DNA of 64,000 nt from Ancylobacter pratisalsi (GTDB lineage Bacteria; Pseudomonadota; Alphaproteobacteria; Rhizobiales; Xanthobacteraceae): assembly GCF_010669125.1 (NCBI RefSeq), contig NZ_CP048631.1:62001-126000 (forward strand), in the 5' to 3' direction. Both the position numbers and the translations under genes were made by a program. Below, piece by piece: positions 6,835 to 16,051 of this stretch. Position 1 is the stretch's first letter, and each line of letters begins with the position of its first letter. Under the pieces are notes generated by a model. That model was given only the letters and a program-made list of their open reading frames with translations. It searched no databases and was not told the origin of the DNA.

Positions 6835-9800
6835 CGCTTGCAGCCCCTCGCAACGCCATCGCTAGTTTTTTCATTGCGCGCCCGGTCTTTGCAATCGTCC
6901 TCGCCCTTGCGACGGTGCTTGGGGGGCTGATGTCTATCTCGACGCTGCCGATTTCGCAGTACCCGGAAATCGCTCCGGTTACCGTCAGGGTGACCTCGAC
7001 CTACACGGGAGCCACTGCCGAAGCCGTCGAGAACTCAGTCACCCGTAAGATCGAAAGCGCGATGACCGGTCTGGTTGGCCTGCTCTACATGAGCTCCACA
7101 TCAAATACAGGCACTTCATCGGTTGCCCTGACGTTCGCAAACGGCACGGATCCTGAACTGGCGCAGGTTCAGGTGCAGAACCGCTTGTCCACCGTAACCT
7201 CGCAACTCCCGGAGGCGGTTCAGAACCAGGGCGTGCGGGTCAACCGGGCGCCGTTGGGCATTCTCATGATCGGCAACATCATCTCGCGTGACGGACGCTA
7301 TACGATGAATCAGCTGTCCGACATCATGTCGAGCCAGATTGAGGAGCGCATCGAACGCATAGAAGGCGTGGGAGCCGTCCAGGCTTTTGGTTCGGGCTAT
7401 GCGATGCGTATCTGGCTGGATCCCGCTGCCCTGCAACAATACCAGTTGATGCCCAGTGATGTCGTCGCCGCCGTTGGTGCCCAGAATATCCAGGTTGCCG
7501 CCGGGTACATCGGAGCTAGCCCCGCCATTCAGGGCCAGCAGATCAAGGCGACTATTATCGCCAGGACGCAAATGACGTCGGCTGAGCAATTTGAGCGTAT
7601 TATCCTGAAAACCGCAGGGGATGGCTCAGTGGTTCGCGTCACCGACGTCGGCCGGGTCGAACTGGGCCTCGAAAGCTATGGGCAGAGCGCGAGCTTCAAC
7701 GACATGCCCGCGGCGGGCTTCGGCGTTCAGCTGGCATCAGGCGCCAACGCGGTAACGACCGCGGAGCTGGTTCACGCCGAGCTCGACAGCCTGGCGAATT
7801 CGCTCCCCGCAGGAGTCGAGGTGGCGTATTCCTATGAAACTACGCCATTTGTCGTGCTTTCGATCGAGAAGGTGATCCATACGCTCATTGAAGCGATCGT
7901 CCTTGTGTTTCTTGTCCTATTGCTGTTCCTGCAAAACTTCCGCGCAACCCTCATCCCCATGATCGCCGTGCCGGTCGTCTTACTGGGGACATTCGGCGTC
8001 CTCGCGGCGCTCGGCTATTCGATCAACATGCTGACTATGTTCGCAATGGTGCTGGCGATCGGGCTGCTCGTCGATGATGCGATCGTCGTCGTGGAGAACG
8101 TGGAACGCATTATGCGTGACGAAAACGTCTCCGCCCGCGAAGCAACCGAAAGATCGATGGGGGAGATCACCAATGCCCTGATCGGCATTGCTCTGGTCCT
8201 GACGGCGGTGTTCATCCCGATGGCATTCTTTTCGGGATCGGTCGGGGTCATATACCGGCAGTTTTCCGTGACGATAGCCAGCGCCATGATTCTCTCGGTG
8301 CTTGCCGCGGTGGTTCTGACGCCTGCGCTTTGTGCGATCATGCTCAAGCCGACGCATGGCGGTCCCCTGTCCCGTTGGTTGGGCTGGTTTGACCGTGGTT
8401 TCAACCGCACCACCAGCGGTTACACGGCTGTCGTGGGAAAACTGGTGGCGCGGCCGTTCACCGTGTTCGTTGCCTTTGCCGCCATCGTGATCGGGGCCTA
8501 CGTTCTGTATCAACGGCTGCCAACCTCCTTCGTCCCCGAGGAGGACCAAGGCGTGCTGATGACACAGATTACGCTGCCGGCGGGTGCCAACGCCGTACGC
8601 ACACAGGCCGTCGTTGACCTGGTCAAAGACTATTACCTCCAAGACGAGAAGGATGGAGTCCAAAGCGTATTCATGAGCCTCGGATTCGGCTTTGGCACCA
8701 GCGGGGAAAACACCGCGACCGGGTTCGTGAGACTTAAGGATTTCGATCAGAGAACTGATGCACGTTTGTCGGCTTCCGCCATTGCCAAGCGCGCTGCGGC
8801 CCATTTCAAGCAGATCCGCGACGCTGATGTCTTTGTGCTTCAGCCTCCTGCGATCCAAGGTATGGGCCAGTCCAGCGGCTTCACGATGTTCCTGCAGGAT
8901 AGTGCCAATCAGGGCCGCGCCGCGCTCGTGGCGGCAAGCAACACGCTTGTAGAGCAGGGGGCCATGAAGCCCGCAATCACCAACCTGCGCGGCAACACCA
9001 AAACGCTCGAACCGCAACTGAAGCTAAATGTGGACCAGGAAAAGGCCAGTGCGATGGGTGTCGACCCTTCGACGATCAACGCCTTGGTCAGCACCGTGTT
9101 TTCGGGCACCAACGTCAACGACTTCGTCTATAACGGGGTCATTAAGCCGGTCTACGTCCAGGCGGACGCGCCGTATCGCATGCAGCCAGGGGATATCAAC
9201 CACTGGTATGCGCGCAGCAGCAATGACGAGATGGTGCCATTTACCGCCTTTGCCGGGTCCTCCTGGATTCAGGGATCACCGTCGCTCGCGCGGTTCAACG
9301 GCACCGCAGCTATTGAAATCGCTGGATCGGCGGCGCCGGGCAAAAGCTCCGGGGCAGCCATGGGCCAAGCCGAGAGCCTTGTTTCGGCACTCCCCGGCGG
9401 CTTCACCTCGGCGTGGTCCGGCCTTTCCTACCAGGAGCGCTTGGCAGGCTCGCAGGCCGCCATGTTGTACGCAATATCGGTTCTGGTGGTCTTTCTGTGT
9501 CTCGCCGCTCTCTACGAAAGCTGGTCGATCCCGTTTTCGGTCATCCTGGCCGTCCCGGTCGGTGTCCTGGGGGCCTTGCTTGCAGCTTCGGTATTTGCCC
9601 AATCGAACGACGTATATTTCAAGGTCGGCCTGCTCACCACCATTGGATTAACGGCCAAGAACGCAATTCTCATTGTAGAGTTTGCCAAAGACCTGATATC
9701 GAAGGGACGTCCGCCCATCGAGGCGGTACTGCACGCTGCAGGATTGCGTCTGCGACCAATCGTGATGACTTCGCTGGCATTTGTCCTGGGCGTGCTGCCG

Positions 9801-9992
9801 CTTGCCCGAGCGACGGGAGCGGGATCATCGGCTCAGAACTCGATTGGTATAGGCCTCATGGGCGGCATGCTGACAGCCACCGTCCTGGGCGTCTTCTTCG
9901 TGCCAGTATTCTTCGTAACGATCGCCAGATTGGTTGGTGCTCGCGGATCATCGGCAGTGACAAGCCTGGAGACAGAAATTGACCGCACTTGA
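6831..9992 (+). CDS. RND multidrug efflux permease (HAE1/AcrB type)
   Basis: 1053 residues, full length for AcrB/MexF homologues, GTG start overlapping the adaptor stop. The N-terminus FFIARPVFAIVLALATVLGG is the first transmembrane helix. TM4 carries GLLVDDAIVVVENVERIM, including the paired aspartates of the proton relay. Two large periplasmic loops and about 12 helices are apparent, ending GIGLMGGMLTATVLGVFFVP. It exports hydrophobic drugs or solvents in exchange for protons. No TolC/OprM-type channel gene follows, so the pump must use a channel encoded elsewhere. Confidence 0.93.
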   Translation: MTLAAPRNAIASFFIARPVFAIVLALATVLGGLMSISTLPISQYPEIAPVTVRVTSTYTGATAEAVENSVTRKIESAMTGLVGLLYMSSTSNTGTSSVALTFANGTDPELAQVQVQNRLSTVTSQLPEAVQNQGVRVNRAPLGILMIGNIISRDGRYTMNQLSDIMSSQIEERIERIEGVGAVQAFGSGYAMRIWLDPAALQQYQLMPSDVVAAVGAQNIQVAAGYIGASPAIQGQQIKATIIARTQMTSAEQFERIILKTAGDGSVVRVTDVGRVELGLESYGQSASFNDMPAAGFGVQLASGANAVTTAELVHAELDSLANSLPAGVEVAYSYETTPFVVLSIEKVIHTLIEAIVLVFLVLLLFLQNFRATLIPMIAVPVVLLGTFGVLAALGYSINMLTMFAMVLAIGLLVDDAIVVVENVERIMRDENVSAREATERSMGEITNALIGIALVLTAVFIPMAFFSGSVGVIYRQFSVTIASAMILSVLAAVVLTPALCAIMLKPTHGGPLSRWLGWFDRGFNRTTSGYTAVVGKLVARPFTVFVAFAAIVIGAYVLYQRLPTSFVPEEDQGVLMTQITLPAGANAVRTQAVVDLVKDYYLQDEKDGVQSVFMSLGFGFGTSGENTATGFVRLKDFDQRTDARLSASAIAKRAAAHFKQIRDADVFVLQPPAIQGMGQSSGFTMFLQDSANQGRAALVAASNTLVEQGAMKPAITNLRGNTKTLEPQLKLNVDQEKASAMGVDPSTINALVSTVFSGTNVNDFVYNGVIKPVYVQADAPYRMQPGDINHWYARSSNDEMVPFTAFAGSSWIQGSPSLARFNGTAAIEIAGSAAPGKSSGAAMGQAESLVSALPGGFTSAWSGLSYQERLAGSQAAMLYAISVLVVFLCLAALYESWSIPFSVILAVPVGVLGALLAASVFAQSNDVYFKVGLLTTIGLTAKNAILIVEFAKDLISKGRPPIEAVLHAAGLRLRPIVMTSLAFVLGVLPLARATGAGSSAQNSIGIGLMGGMLTATVLGVFFVPVFFVTIARLVGARGSSAVTSLETEIDRT

Positions 9993-10251
9993 AATGCCTT
10001 CTGGCCTGCCCCTATTGCGTGGTCCGGTTTCAGTCTAATGCGTTGTCGGCCTGTTCATTTCCGTGGAGAGATTTGGCTCTGACTCATATGTGGAACGGCC
10101 CGACAGGCAAGGTGTTTTTGGAGGTCTGATCCATCCGGGACGGTGCGTTCATATGTCCGGCCTTTGGGTGCGGTCATGCGACTACTGGCCATGATGCATT
10201 CCGCGGCAGATAGGTCGCCTTATCATTTTCCCGCGCTTGATGCGCACTGAG

Positions 10252-11262
10252 TCAGACGGCGTATCCTCTACCGGGATCGTGTCCCCTACGGGTCATCACC
10301 CCTTTGCATCTGTGCGGCGGACCGGCAATTACGCCGGAACTCTTGATCAGATTACGGCAGCCATCTGTGCCGGCGGCCTGTAAACACCACCCCTTGGCCA
10401 GCAGCGCCCAGATAATGCGCGCCATCTTGTTGGCGAGCGCCACGGCAACAAGCTTGTATGGCTTTCTGGTCATCAGGCTGGCGAGCCATTCCGGTAGCTT
10501 AGCGCCACGTTTGGCCTGTTTGATGATCGACGAGGCGCCGACCACTAGGAGCGTCCTCAGTTGCCTGTTGCCCTGCTTCGATATTGAACCAAGCTTTTCC
10601 TTCCCTCCGCTGGAGAGCAGCCTTGGCGTGAGCCCCATCCAGGCGGAAAAGTCGCGGCCGCTCTTGAACGCAGAGATGTCGTTCACGCTGGCGCGGACGG
10701 TCGCGGCAATTAACGGTCCGACCCCTGGGATGCTGGTCAGGCGTCGCGCGGTTTCGTCCGCCTTGATGCTGGCCAGGATTTGCTCATCGAGCCGTTCTAT
10801 ACGGCTGGTCAGCACGTCGATCTGCTCAGCCATTTCCAGTAGGGCATATCGGGCAATGGCCGGCATCGGCAGAGATGGATCGCGGACCTTGTCGGCCAGC
10901 TTGGCGACGCTAGCCATGCCGAGTGCGGTGACGACGCCAAGTTCGCTCATCTGTGCGCGGAATGCGTTGGCGAGCTGCGAGCGCTGACGAATTAGAAGAT
11001 CGCGCGTGCGAAGCAACATGCCTGCCGCCTGCTGGTCGACGCTTTTGATCGGCACAAAGCGCATCGTTGGGCGGGTCACCGCCTCGCAGATCGCTTCGGC
11101 ATCGGCAGCATCAGTCTTGCCACGCTTCACATAGGCTTTGACGTAGATCGGGGGGATCATTCGGGTGTCATGTCCGAGGGAAGCAATCTCGCGCGCCCAG
11201 TGATGCGAACTTGCGCAGGCTTCCAACCCGACTAGGCAAGTTGCCGCTCGTACAACGATCCT
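10252..11262 (-). pseudogene. IS110-family transposase, 5'-truncated
   Basis: The minus-strand frame encodes the C-terminal part of an IS110/IS1111-type transposase: LVGLEACASSHHWAREIASLG, then DTRMIPPIYVKAYVKRGKTD with DAADAEAICEA, and the transposase_20 domain (LTSIPGVGPLIAATVRA, FSAWMGLTPRLLSSGGKEKL, GNRQLRTLLVVGA). The N-terminal 60 or so residues with the first catalytic aspartate (normally in a GIDL-type motif) are missing. Homology stops near 11262 at a junction with an ISL3 fragment. It is therefore inactive as it stands. An ATG-like start would be at 11226, but the homology continues upstream of it. Confidence 0.8.
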
Positions 11263-11518
11263 CGACTTTCACGCCATAATCCGATCGAAGGCGGCCGCAA
11301 AACTCGATGAGTGGCTGATGGCGGCCACGCCGACCTTGGTCGGATCGTTCGCCAGCGGCGTCGAAAAGGACATCGCCGCGGTCCGAAACGCGATCGTCTC
11401 ACCATGGTCGAATGGACAGACAGAAGGTCAGATCACCCGCCTGAAACTCATCAAACGCCAGATGTACGGGAGAGCAAAACTGGATCTGCTGCAGGCCCGA
11501 CTGATCGGCGCGACGTAG
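11263..11518 (+). pseudogene. ISL3-family transposase C-terminal fragment
   Basis: About 84 codons of the transposase C-terminus: LDFHAIIRSKAAAKLDEWLM, SFASGVEKDIAAVRNAI, then the diagnostic WSNGQTEGQITRLKLIKRQM and YGRAKLDLLQARLIGAT before the stop at 11516-11518. The N-terminal 80 per cent of the gene is absent and the fragment abuts the truncated IS110 gene, so two elements have recombined or been deleted here. Confidence 0.8.
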
Positions 11519-11641
11519 CCAGCACCATCAGCAGATGTGCGTCAGAGCCAATTCTCGATGGAAATCAACATCCTCCCTCTCAACTTGCCTTTTCCTCACG
11601 TTCAGATTATATTTTAATCGGACTGATAGCAGGTGATAAGT

Positions 11642-11911
11642 ATGGCTACCGAGACGAAAGTATTGACCGCGCATGTCCCGCTCGGGCTCGCGGAGAAGGT
11701 CGAGGCGATGGCCTCGCGGCTTGAACGCTCGCGCGGCTGGGTGATGAAGCAGGCGCTCGCGGCTTGGGTCGATCAGGAGGAGGAGCGTCACAGAATGACG
11801 CTCGAAGCCCTAGAGGATGTCGATGCCGGCCGAGTGATCGACCACCAAGCGATTCAGGCGTGGGCCGACAGCCTCGGGACGGACAAGCCGCTGCCCGCGC
11901 CGGTCAAATGA
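11642..11911 (+). CDS. ParD/CopG-type ribbon-helix-helix antitoxin
   Basis: 89 residues from ATG 11642 (an AGGTGATAAGT spacer supplies the ribosome site; GTG 11633 is a weaker alternative). The N-terminal strand TKVLTAHVPLGLAEKVEAMA followed by RSRGWVMKQALAAWVDQEEE is the RHH fold of antitoxins. The acidic C-terminal tail (EALEDVDAGRVIDHQAIQAW) is the part expected to wrap the toxin. The stop overlaps the toxin start (ATGA), the standard antitoxin-first operon; the dimer normally represses its own promoter. Confidence 0.88.
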   Translation: MATETKVLTAHVPLGLAEKVEAMASRLERSRGWVMKQALAAWVDQEEERHRMTLEALEDVDAGRVIDHQAIQAWADSLGTDKPLPAPVK

Positions 11912-12201
11912 AGATCCAGTGGACCAGCAAGGCGTCGTCGGACCTTGTGCGTCTGCACGAGCATCTCAGCCCGGTCGCACCCGAGGCGGCGGCGCGCGTG
12001 GTCCAGCAGCTCGCCCACGCGCCGGATCGACTGCTCGACTATCCGAGGATCGGCGAGAAGCTAGAAGCTTATGAGCCGCGCGAGGTTCGCCGGATCATCG
12101 TCGGCAACTATGAGATGCGCTACGAGATCGCGAACGCCACCATCTTCATCCTGCGTCTGTGGCACTGCCGCGAGAACCGCAGCTTCGAGTCGGAGGAGTA
12201 G
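11908..12201 (+). CDS. RelE/ParE-family toxin
   Basis: 97 residues. IQWTSKASSDLVRLHEHLSP, then LDYPRIGEKLEAYEPREVRR and YEMRYEIANATIFILRLWHCR followed by ENRSF match the ParE/RelE fold, with the C-terminal R-x-W-H-x-R-E-x-R strand. Coupled by ATGA to the antitoxin. The ParD-like partner suggests a ParE (gyrase-inhibiting) rather than a RelE (mRNA-cleaving) action, but the sequence alone does not settle this. Confidence 0.88.
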   Translation: MKIQWTSKASSDLVRLHEHLSPVAPEAAARVVQQLAHAPDRLLDYPRIGEKLEAYEPREVRRIIVGNYEMRYEIANATIFILRLWHCRENRSFESEE

Positions 12202-12203
12202 CG

Positions 12204-12578
12204 ATGCGGTCGACCGAAGGGCGCGCTGCTCTGCCTCCCGCCGCAATTCGCCCCTTTCTGCGCTATGACGCATCACAGGCTTTGCGCGAAGCGAAGGCGA
12301 GCGGCAGCATGGCCGCACCCCGCAAGCTCCGTCGTCGAACGCCGCGCCGCCCGGAGCAATGTCCGGGCGACTTGCACGATTATGCCGACTTGCCAGCGCC
12401 GCGCCAGTCCAAGTCGCAGCCCTGTCCGGCGTCCGATCGGATCGAACGCGTGCTCGGTTATCCGTGGCCGTTTGCCGGACGGCCTCCGAAGGACGACCTC
12501 TCGACCTGGACCGTCACCGATGATTGGCCCGATCTGTCTGTCGTCAGAACATTTGGCGCATCTCGCGGCGTAAATTAG
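12204..12578 (+). CDS. hypothetical protein downstream of the toxin
   Basis: 124 residues, ATG 2 bp after the toxin stop. It is Arg/Pro-rich at the N-terminus; the C-terminal segment RIERVLGYPWPFAGRPPKDD followed by LSTWTVTDDWP looks like a conserved hypothetical protein of alphaproteobacterial plasmids. The last 15 residues (LSVVRTFGASRGVN) look unlike a natural end, so the gene may be 3'-truncated by recombination. Function unknown. Confidence 0.4.
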   Translation: MRSTEGRAALPPAAIRPFLRYDASQALREAKASGSMAAPRKLRRRTPRRPEQCPGDLHDYADLPAPRQSKSQPCPASDRIERVLGYPWPFAGRPPKDDLSTWTVTDDWPDLSVVRTFGASRGVN

Positions 12579-12891
12579 CGGAGTGTCGGCCTCGTCTGGG
12601 GGTGATGTTATGCGGCGAGCTTGTGCGGTCGCGCGAATTCCGCCGAGCGCGCCTCATGGGATCTCGCGCACCCCATTTCTCAGATCGTGAATCTCAAGCC
12701 GCATAACACCAGCGCGCCTCAATGGAATCAAAGGCTAATACCCTCATTTAAAGTTTGTTCAAATAAGAAGAGGCCCATTCTAGAAGTAATATAAATGATT
12801 GTTATTGCAGGATATTTTCTCACACCCTATTGAATGGCCATTCCTTCGCTGCGGATAAGTGCGGTGAATTTTAGGGGTGGTCCCGCATTCC
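12579..12891. other. intergenic region with IS-like inverted repeat and AT-rich promoter
   Basis: No gene is seen here. An inverted repeat GTTATGCGGC (12607-12616) / GCCGCATAAC (12698-12707) is nearly flanked by the word GCGCGCCTCA (12648 and 12714), suggesting a small mobile-element scar. From 12723 the sequence becomes AT-rich and contains a Fur-box-like site before the sigma-factor gene. Confidence 0.4.
12792..12808. promoter_or_regulatory. Fur-box-like site upstream of the sigma factor gene
   Basis: On the minus strand this reads GCAATAACAATCATTTA, close to Fur boxes built on GATAATGATAATCATTATC. FecI-type sigma genes are usually Fur-repressed, which makes the match plausible; binding is not shown. 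Confidence 0.4.
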
Positions 12892-13395
12892 ATGAACGTC
12901 CGCACATTGAAGATGGGCAAGCTGTACGAGGCCGAACATAGTCGGCTTCGCTCCTTTGTGCGTCGCCTTGTCGGCAACCCGGCAACGGCCGAGGACCTGG
13001 TTCAGCAAGCCTTCACCAACCTGATCGGGCGAAGTGAGGATGCGGCGCTGGACGGCAGCGCCTACATCACCCAGACAGTACGAAATCTTGCCCTCAACCA
13101 TCTGCGCGACGTCCGCCGACGGGCGCAGGTCGAGCTGTCCGGCCTCGAAATCGAACATGTCGCGGATGCGCTGCCGTCGCCCGAAATGGCAACGCTGTAT
13201 CGCAGCGAATTACGCCGGCTGCTGGAAGCAATCGCGCAATTGCCCACACGCCGACGCGAGGCCTTCGTGCTGAACAGGATTGAAGGTCTGTCCTATGATG
13301 AGATTGCCGTGCGCATGGGCATCTCCCGGAATACCGTGATCACGCAAGTGGTCGCCGCGCTTGCAGAGCTCGATCGTCGGCTGCCGGTGAAATAA
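12892..13395 (+). CDS. ECF sigma factor, FecI type
   Basis: 167 residues from ATG 12892 (GTG 12877 possible). Region 2 is seen in LYEAEHSRLRSFVRRLVGN, PATAEDLVQQAFTNLI and ITQTVRNLALNHLRDVRRRA; region 4 in LPTRRREAFVLNRIEGLSYD with EIAVRMGISRNTVITQV as the HTH. This is the FecI-like ECF layout without extra domains. It would direct RNA polymerase to an iron-uptake receptor operon. The expected fecR follows, but no TonB receptor gene remains because the locus is cut by a transposon. Confidence 0.88.
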   Translation: MNVRTLKMGKLYEAEHSRLRSFVRRLVGNPATAEDLVQQAFTNLIGRSEDAALDGSAYITQTVRNLALNHLRDVRRRAQVELSGLEIEHVADALPSPEMATLYRSELRRLLEAIAQLPTRRREAFVLNRIEGLSYDEIAVRMGISRNTVITQVVAALAELDRRLPVK

Positions 13396-13505
13396 TTCCT
13401 GTTCGCTCATTAGCTGACGTTTCTCAGGTGTCTTAGAGAATAGAACGGCTGCGCGCTGGCAATCCGCCGGCGGCGGTGATCTCGGGCGACACACTCAGAG
13501 CGGCC

Positions 13506-14228
13506 ATGAAGGACTACGAGACCGATCCCATCTACATGGAGGCGCTGGAATGGTTCGTCCTTCTGAAGGACGAAAAGGTCAGCCCGGCGGATCGCCGCGC
13601 CTTCAATAAGTGGCTGGCGGCCGATCCCTCGCACGCTGCCGCCTATGATCGAGCCGGGGTGCTGTGGGAACGCTTCGACATCGTAACGCCGGAGTATGAG
13701 CGGCTGCGCCGGTCAGGTCGGATAAGCCGCAGGAACGCGATGCTCGGCGGCCTGGCGGTGCTGGCGGCCGGACCGGCCGTCTACCTGCTCATGCGGCAGG
13801 CCTCGTCGCCCGATTATCAAACCGGGGTAGCCGAACGGCTCACCTTTACGCTTTCCGATGGCAGCCTCGTGGAACTGGGCAGCTATTCGGCGCTGTCGCT
13901 GGATTTCACGCCGCAGCAGCGCCGTCTGGTTCTGCACCGCGGCCAGGCGTTCTTCCGGGTGGCGTCCGATGCCACGCGCCCCTTCATCGTTCAGGCGGAG
14001 ATGGGAACGGCCGAGGCGCTCGGGACGGAGTTCGACGTGAAGCTCACGCCGGAGGGCGTCCTGGTGTCCGTCATCGAGCATTCGGTGCGGATTGAAGCCG
14101 CCCAATCTTCTCCCGTCATTCTCCAGGCCGGGTGGCAACTCAGATACGACGCTGTCAGCGTCCAGCCTCCCATTCGCGTCGACCTGTCGATGGTGCAGGC
14201 ATGGCGGCATGTGTCGCTTGGCACTTAA
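13506..14228 (+). pseudogene. FecR-like anti-sigma factor, 3'-truncated by a transposon
   Basis: Residues about 1-60 are the cytoplasmic FecR/DUF4880 domain (MEALEWFVLLKDEKVSPADR, AFNKWLAADPSHAAAYDRA). A single membrane segment follows (AMLGGLAVLAAGPAVYLLM), then the periplasmic FecR domain (GVAERLTFTLSDGSLVELGS, LHRGQAFFRVASDATRPFIV, ALGTEFDVKLTPEGVLVSV). The frame runs into the left end of the Tn402-like element at 14212 and stops inside it. The protein ends at 240 residues instead of about 320 and lacks the C-terminal region that contacts the TonB receptor. Confidence 0.85.
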
Positions 14229-14308
14229 TTGTAAGAATGTGCCGGTTAGGCTCAAGCTTGGCACCTAATTGTGAGAATCATTACTGCATGATTCTCAAAT
14301 TAAGTGCA
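14212..14308. repeat. left end of the Tn402-like element with three transposase-binding-type repeats
   Basis: Related 19-21-bp repeats lie at 14218-14238, 14258-14278 (both TTGGCAC(C/T)TAATTGT(A/G)AGAAT-like) and, inverted, at 14291-14308. The tniQ stop codon lies inside the third. Repeated sites of this kind are bound by TniA/TnsB-type transposases. Confidence 0.8.
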
Positions 14309-15161
14309 TCTGCGATGAAGCTTTCCACTTACGACCTCGGGCTATCATGTTCTCGGTGGCGTCAGTGAACCGGACCCTGTTGTCACCCATCATGTGCCCC
14401 CGTAGCATCCGGAGCATCTCCGGTCCGGCACGCTCGACGATGGCAACGCCGGCGAGCAGAGCCGGCCGCAGGTGGAGCGGCAGGATCGGCTTTGCAGGTG
14501 TAGGCAGGTTCTCCTGTCGCTCGGCGATGACATGGTCGAGATCGGGGATGACTGCGCCGAGCAGCCGGAAGCGCCAGAGGTCGTGCTCCCGGGGTACAAG
14601 CGTTGGAACGCGTCGCATCAGGAGAAGCCGAGCAATGTCGGCTGGTGATGTCCAGGTTCCGATACCCCGTTCGGCTTCATCGTCGAGCAGCCTTTCGCCA
14701 TGAATGGCCGCAACGCGATGTTGCCGGAAAGGGGAGGCGAGTTCGCGACCGCCGGCATCCCGGAGTTGGTTTCCACACAAAGCGCACGTAATACGCCACC
14801 CCAGAAGCTGGCTTCGCAGGATCGGCGCCGGTTCCGCATGTCCCGGGCTGCAACTCGTGCAGACCTGCGTTGGCCGCGTGGCGATGAGCCGACGCGATGA
14901 TTGCGCGACATTTGTGAAGATCATTCGACGCACCACGGCCGGTTCGGTGCCGAATATGTTGGCCAGGCGGATTTCCTGATCACTGCTCAGATGGAGATCG
15001 GCCGCGCGCAACGCGGAGGCCTCCGGCAGGCAATGCCGAAGCATGACAAGCGGAGGGACCGCGTAGAAGGCGGCATGGCGACTGATCCAGGAGGACAGGA
15101 GTTCATCAGAATGGGGCGGCAAGCACACCGGCAACTGCCGTGGCGGTGGGTTCTCAATCAT
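14295..15161 (-). CDS. tniQ: TniQ-family transposition protein
   Basis: 288 residues from ATG 15161, overlapping the tniB stop (ATGA). The N-terminal TniQ domain is recognisable: LPVCLPPHSDELLSSWISRH, AAFYAVPPLVMLRHCLPE. A zinc-finger-like set follows (VCTSCSPGH and ITCALCGNQL). TniQ proteins link the ATPase-bound target complex to a target-site selector; in Tn7-like CRISPR transposons a homologue bridges to the guide complex. No CRISPR components are present here. The C-terminus runs into the left-end repeats. Confidence 0.85.
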   Translation of the reverse strand: MIENPPPRQLPVCLPPHSDELLSSWISRHAAFYAVPPLVMLRHCLPEASALRAADLHLSSDQEIRLANIFGTEPAVVRRMIFTNVAQSSRRLIATRPTQVCTSCSPGHAEPAPILRSQLLGWRITCALCGNQLRDAGGRELASPFRQHRVAAIHGERLLDDEAERGIGTWTSPADIARLLLMRRVPTLVPREHDLWRFRLLGAVIPDLDHVIAERQENLPTPAKPILPLHLRPALLAGVAIVERAGPEMLRMLRGHMMGDNRVRFTDATENMIARGRKWKASSQMHLI

Positions 15162-16045
15162 GCGAATGCCGCCTCGGCATCGAACTCTGGCTCCCAGTTC
15201 TCGACGGCTTCGTCGTTGATGTGCTCGCGGCCGCACTCGATGGCTTCGACGGCCAGGCTGTTGATTACGTGGAAGATGCTGGCGGTGATACCCTCTGTGA
15301 TCTGCAGGATCCGTCGCAGCGATTTCGGCGTAAGCACCGAGGGTCGACGCAGCGGCGTGTTGCGCAGGATCGAGGCCACCAGGGTCTCGAACTGTTCGTT
15401 TGCAGCCCACCGGCTCAAGGTGAACTGCTCGAACCGGCGCGCAAGCTGGACGTCACCACTGATGGCCTCCCGCGCCTCGTTGACACCGAAGCAGACCAGG
15501 GAGATCTGCAGACGATTGCTGAGGAAGCGGAACGTATTCAGGACGATGCGTTGCTCGCGGTAGGATCCGGCGAGGATGTTGTGCACCTCGTCGATGACCA
15601 GCACCTGCACGCCGATCGCTTCCATGATCCGCAACGCCGCCTGTTCCATCTGGGCGATGTCGGCGCGAGGCCGCTGCGGCGCGCCGAGAAGGGTAAGTAG
15701 TTCGGAGTAGAACCGTCGCTCGCCGGGACGGCTGGTCATTTCCATGGCCAGGACCGGTGTCTTTAGCGTGCCGGTCAGTGGATTGAAGCTCGGCGGGTGC
15801 TCGTCCCGGAACCGCTTCATAATCATGGTCTTTCCCATACCGCTGTCGCCATAGATCGCGACCGAGGGCATGCGCGTGCCTCGCGGATGGTCGAGGAGGC
15901 CACTCAGCCGGTCGAGCGCCTGCTTGGCGCGCGGGTAGAGAACCCAGCGGCGTGATCGTATCGCTCGAATGCGTCGCTCGTCAGTTTCGGCAAGCAGTGC
16001 TGCTGCGCTGGCGGTCAGGTGGGAGACTTCATCGTTCATATTCAC
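15158..16045 (-). CDS. tniB: TniB-type AAA ATPase for transposition
   Basis: 295 residues. Walker A is SVAIYGDSGMGKTMIMKRF (residues about 61-79) and Walker B is VQVLVIDEVHNILAG; a sensor-type segment LVCFGVNEAREAI follows. This is the TniB/TnsC-like regulator that forms filaments on target DNA and activates the transposase. It lies 6 bp after tniA and is overlapped by tniQ, giving the standard operon order. Confidence 0.9.
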   Translation of the reverse strand: MNMNDEVSHLTASAAALLAETDERRIRAIRSRRWVLYPRAKQALDRLSGLLDHPRGTRMPSVAIYGDSGMGKTMIMKRFRDEHPPSFNPLTGTLKTPVLAMEMTSRPGERRFYSELLTLLGAPQRPRADIAQMEQAALRIMEAIGVQVLVIDEVHNILAGSYREQRIVLNTFRFLSNRLQISLVCFGVNEAREAISGDVQLARRFEQFTLSRWAANEQFETLVASILRNTPLRRPSVLTPKSLRRILQITEGITASIFHVINSLAVEAIECGREHINDEAVENWEPEFDAEAAFA

Positions 16046-16051
16046 TCCAGC

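Noticed and set aside
10021..10250. Short minus-strand frame MTAPKGRTYERTVPDGSD...
   Set aside because: 41 codons, no ribosome site seen, next to a decayed IS110; not supportable.
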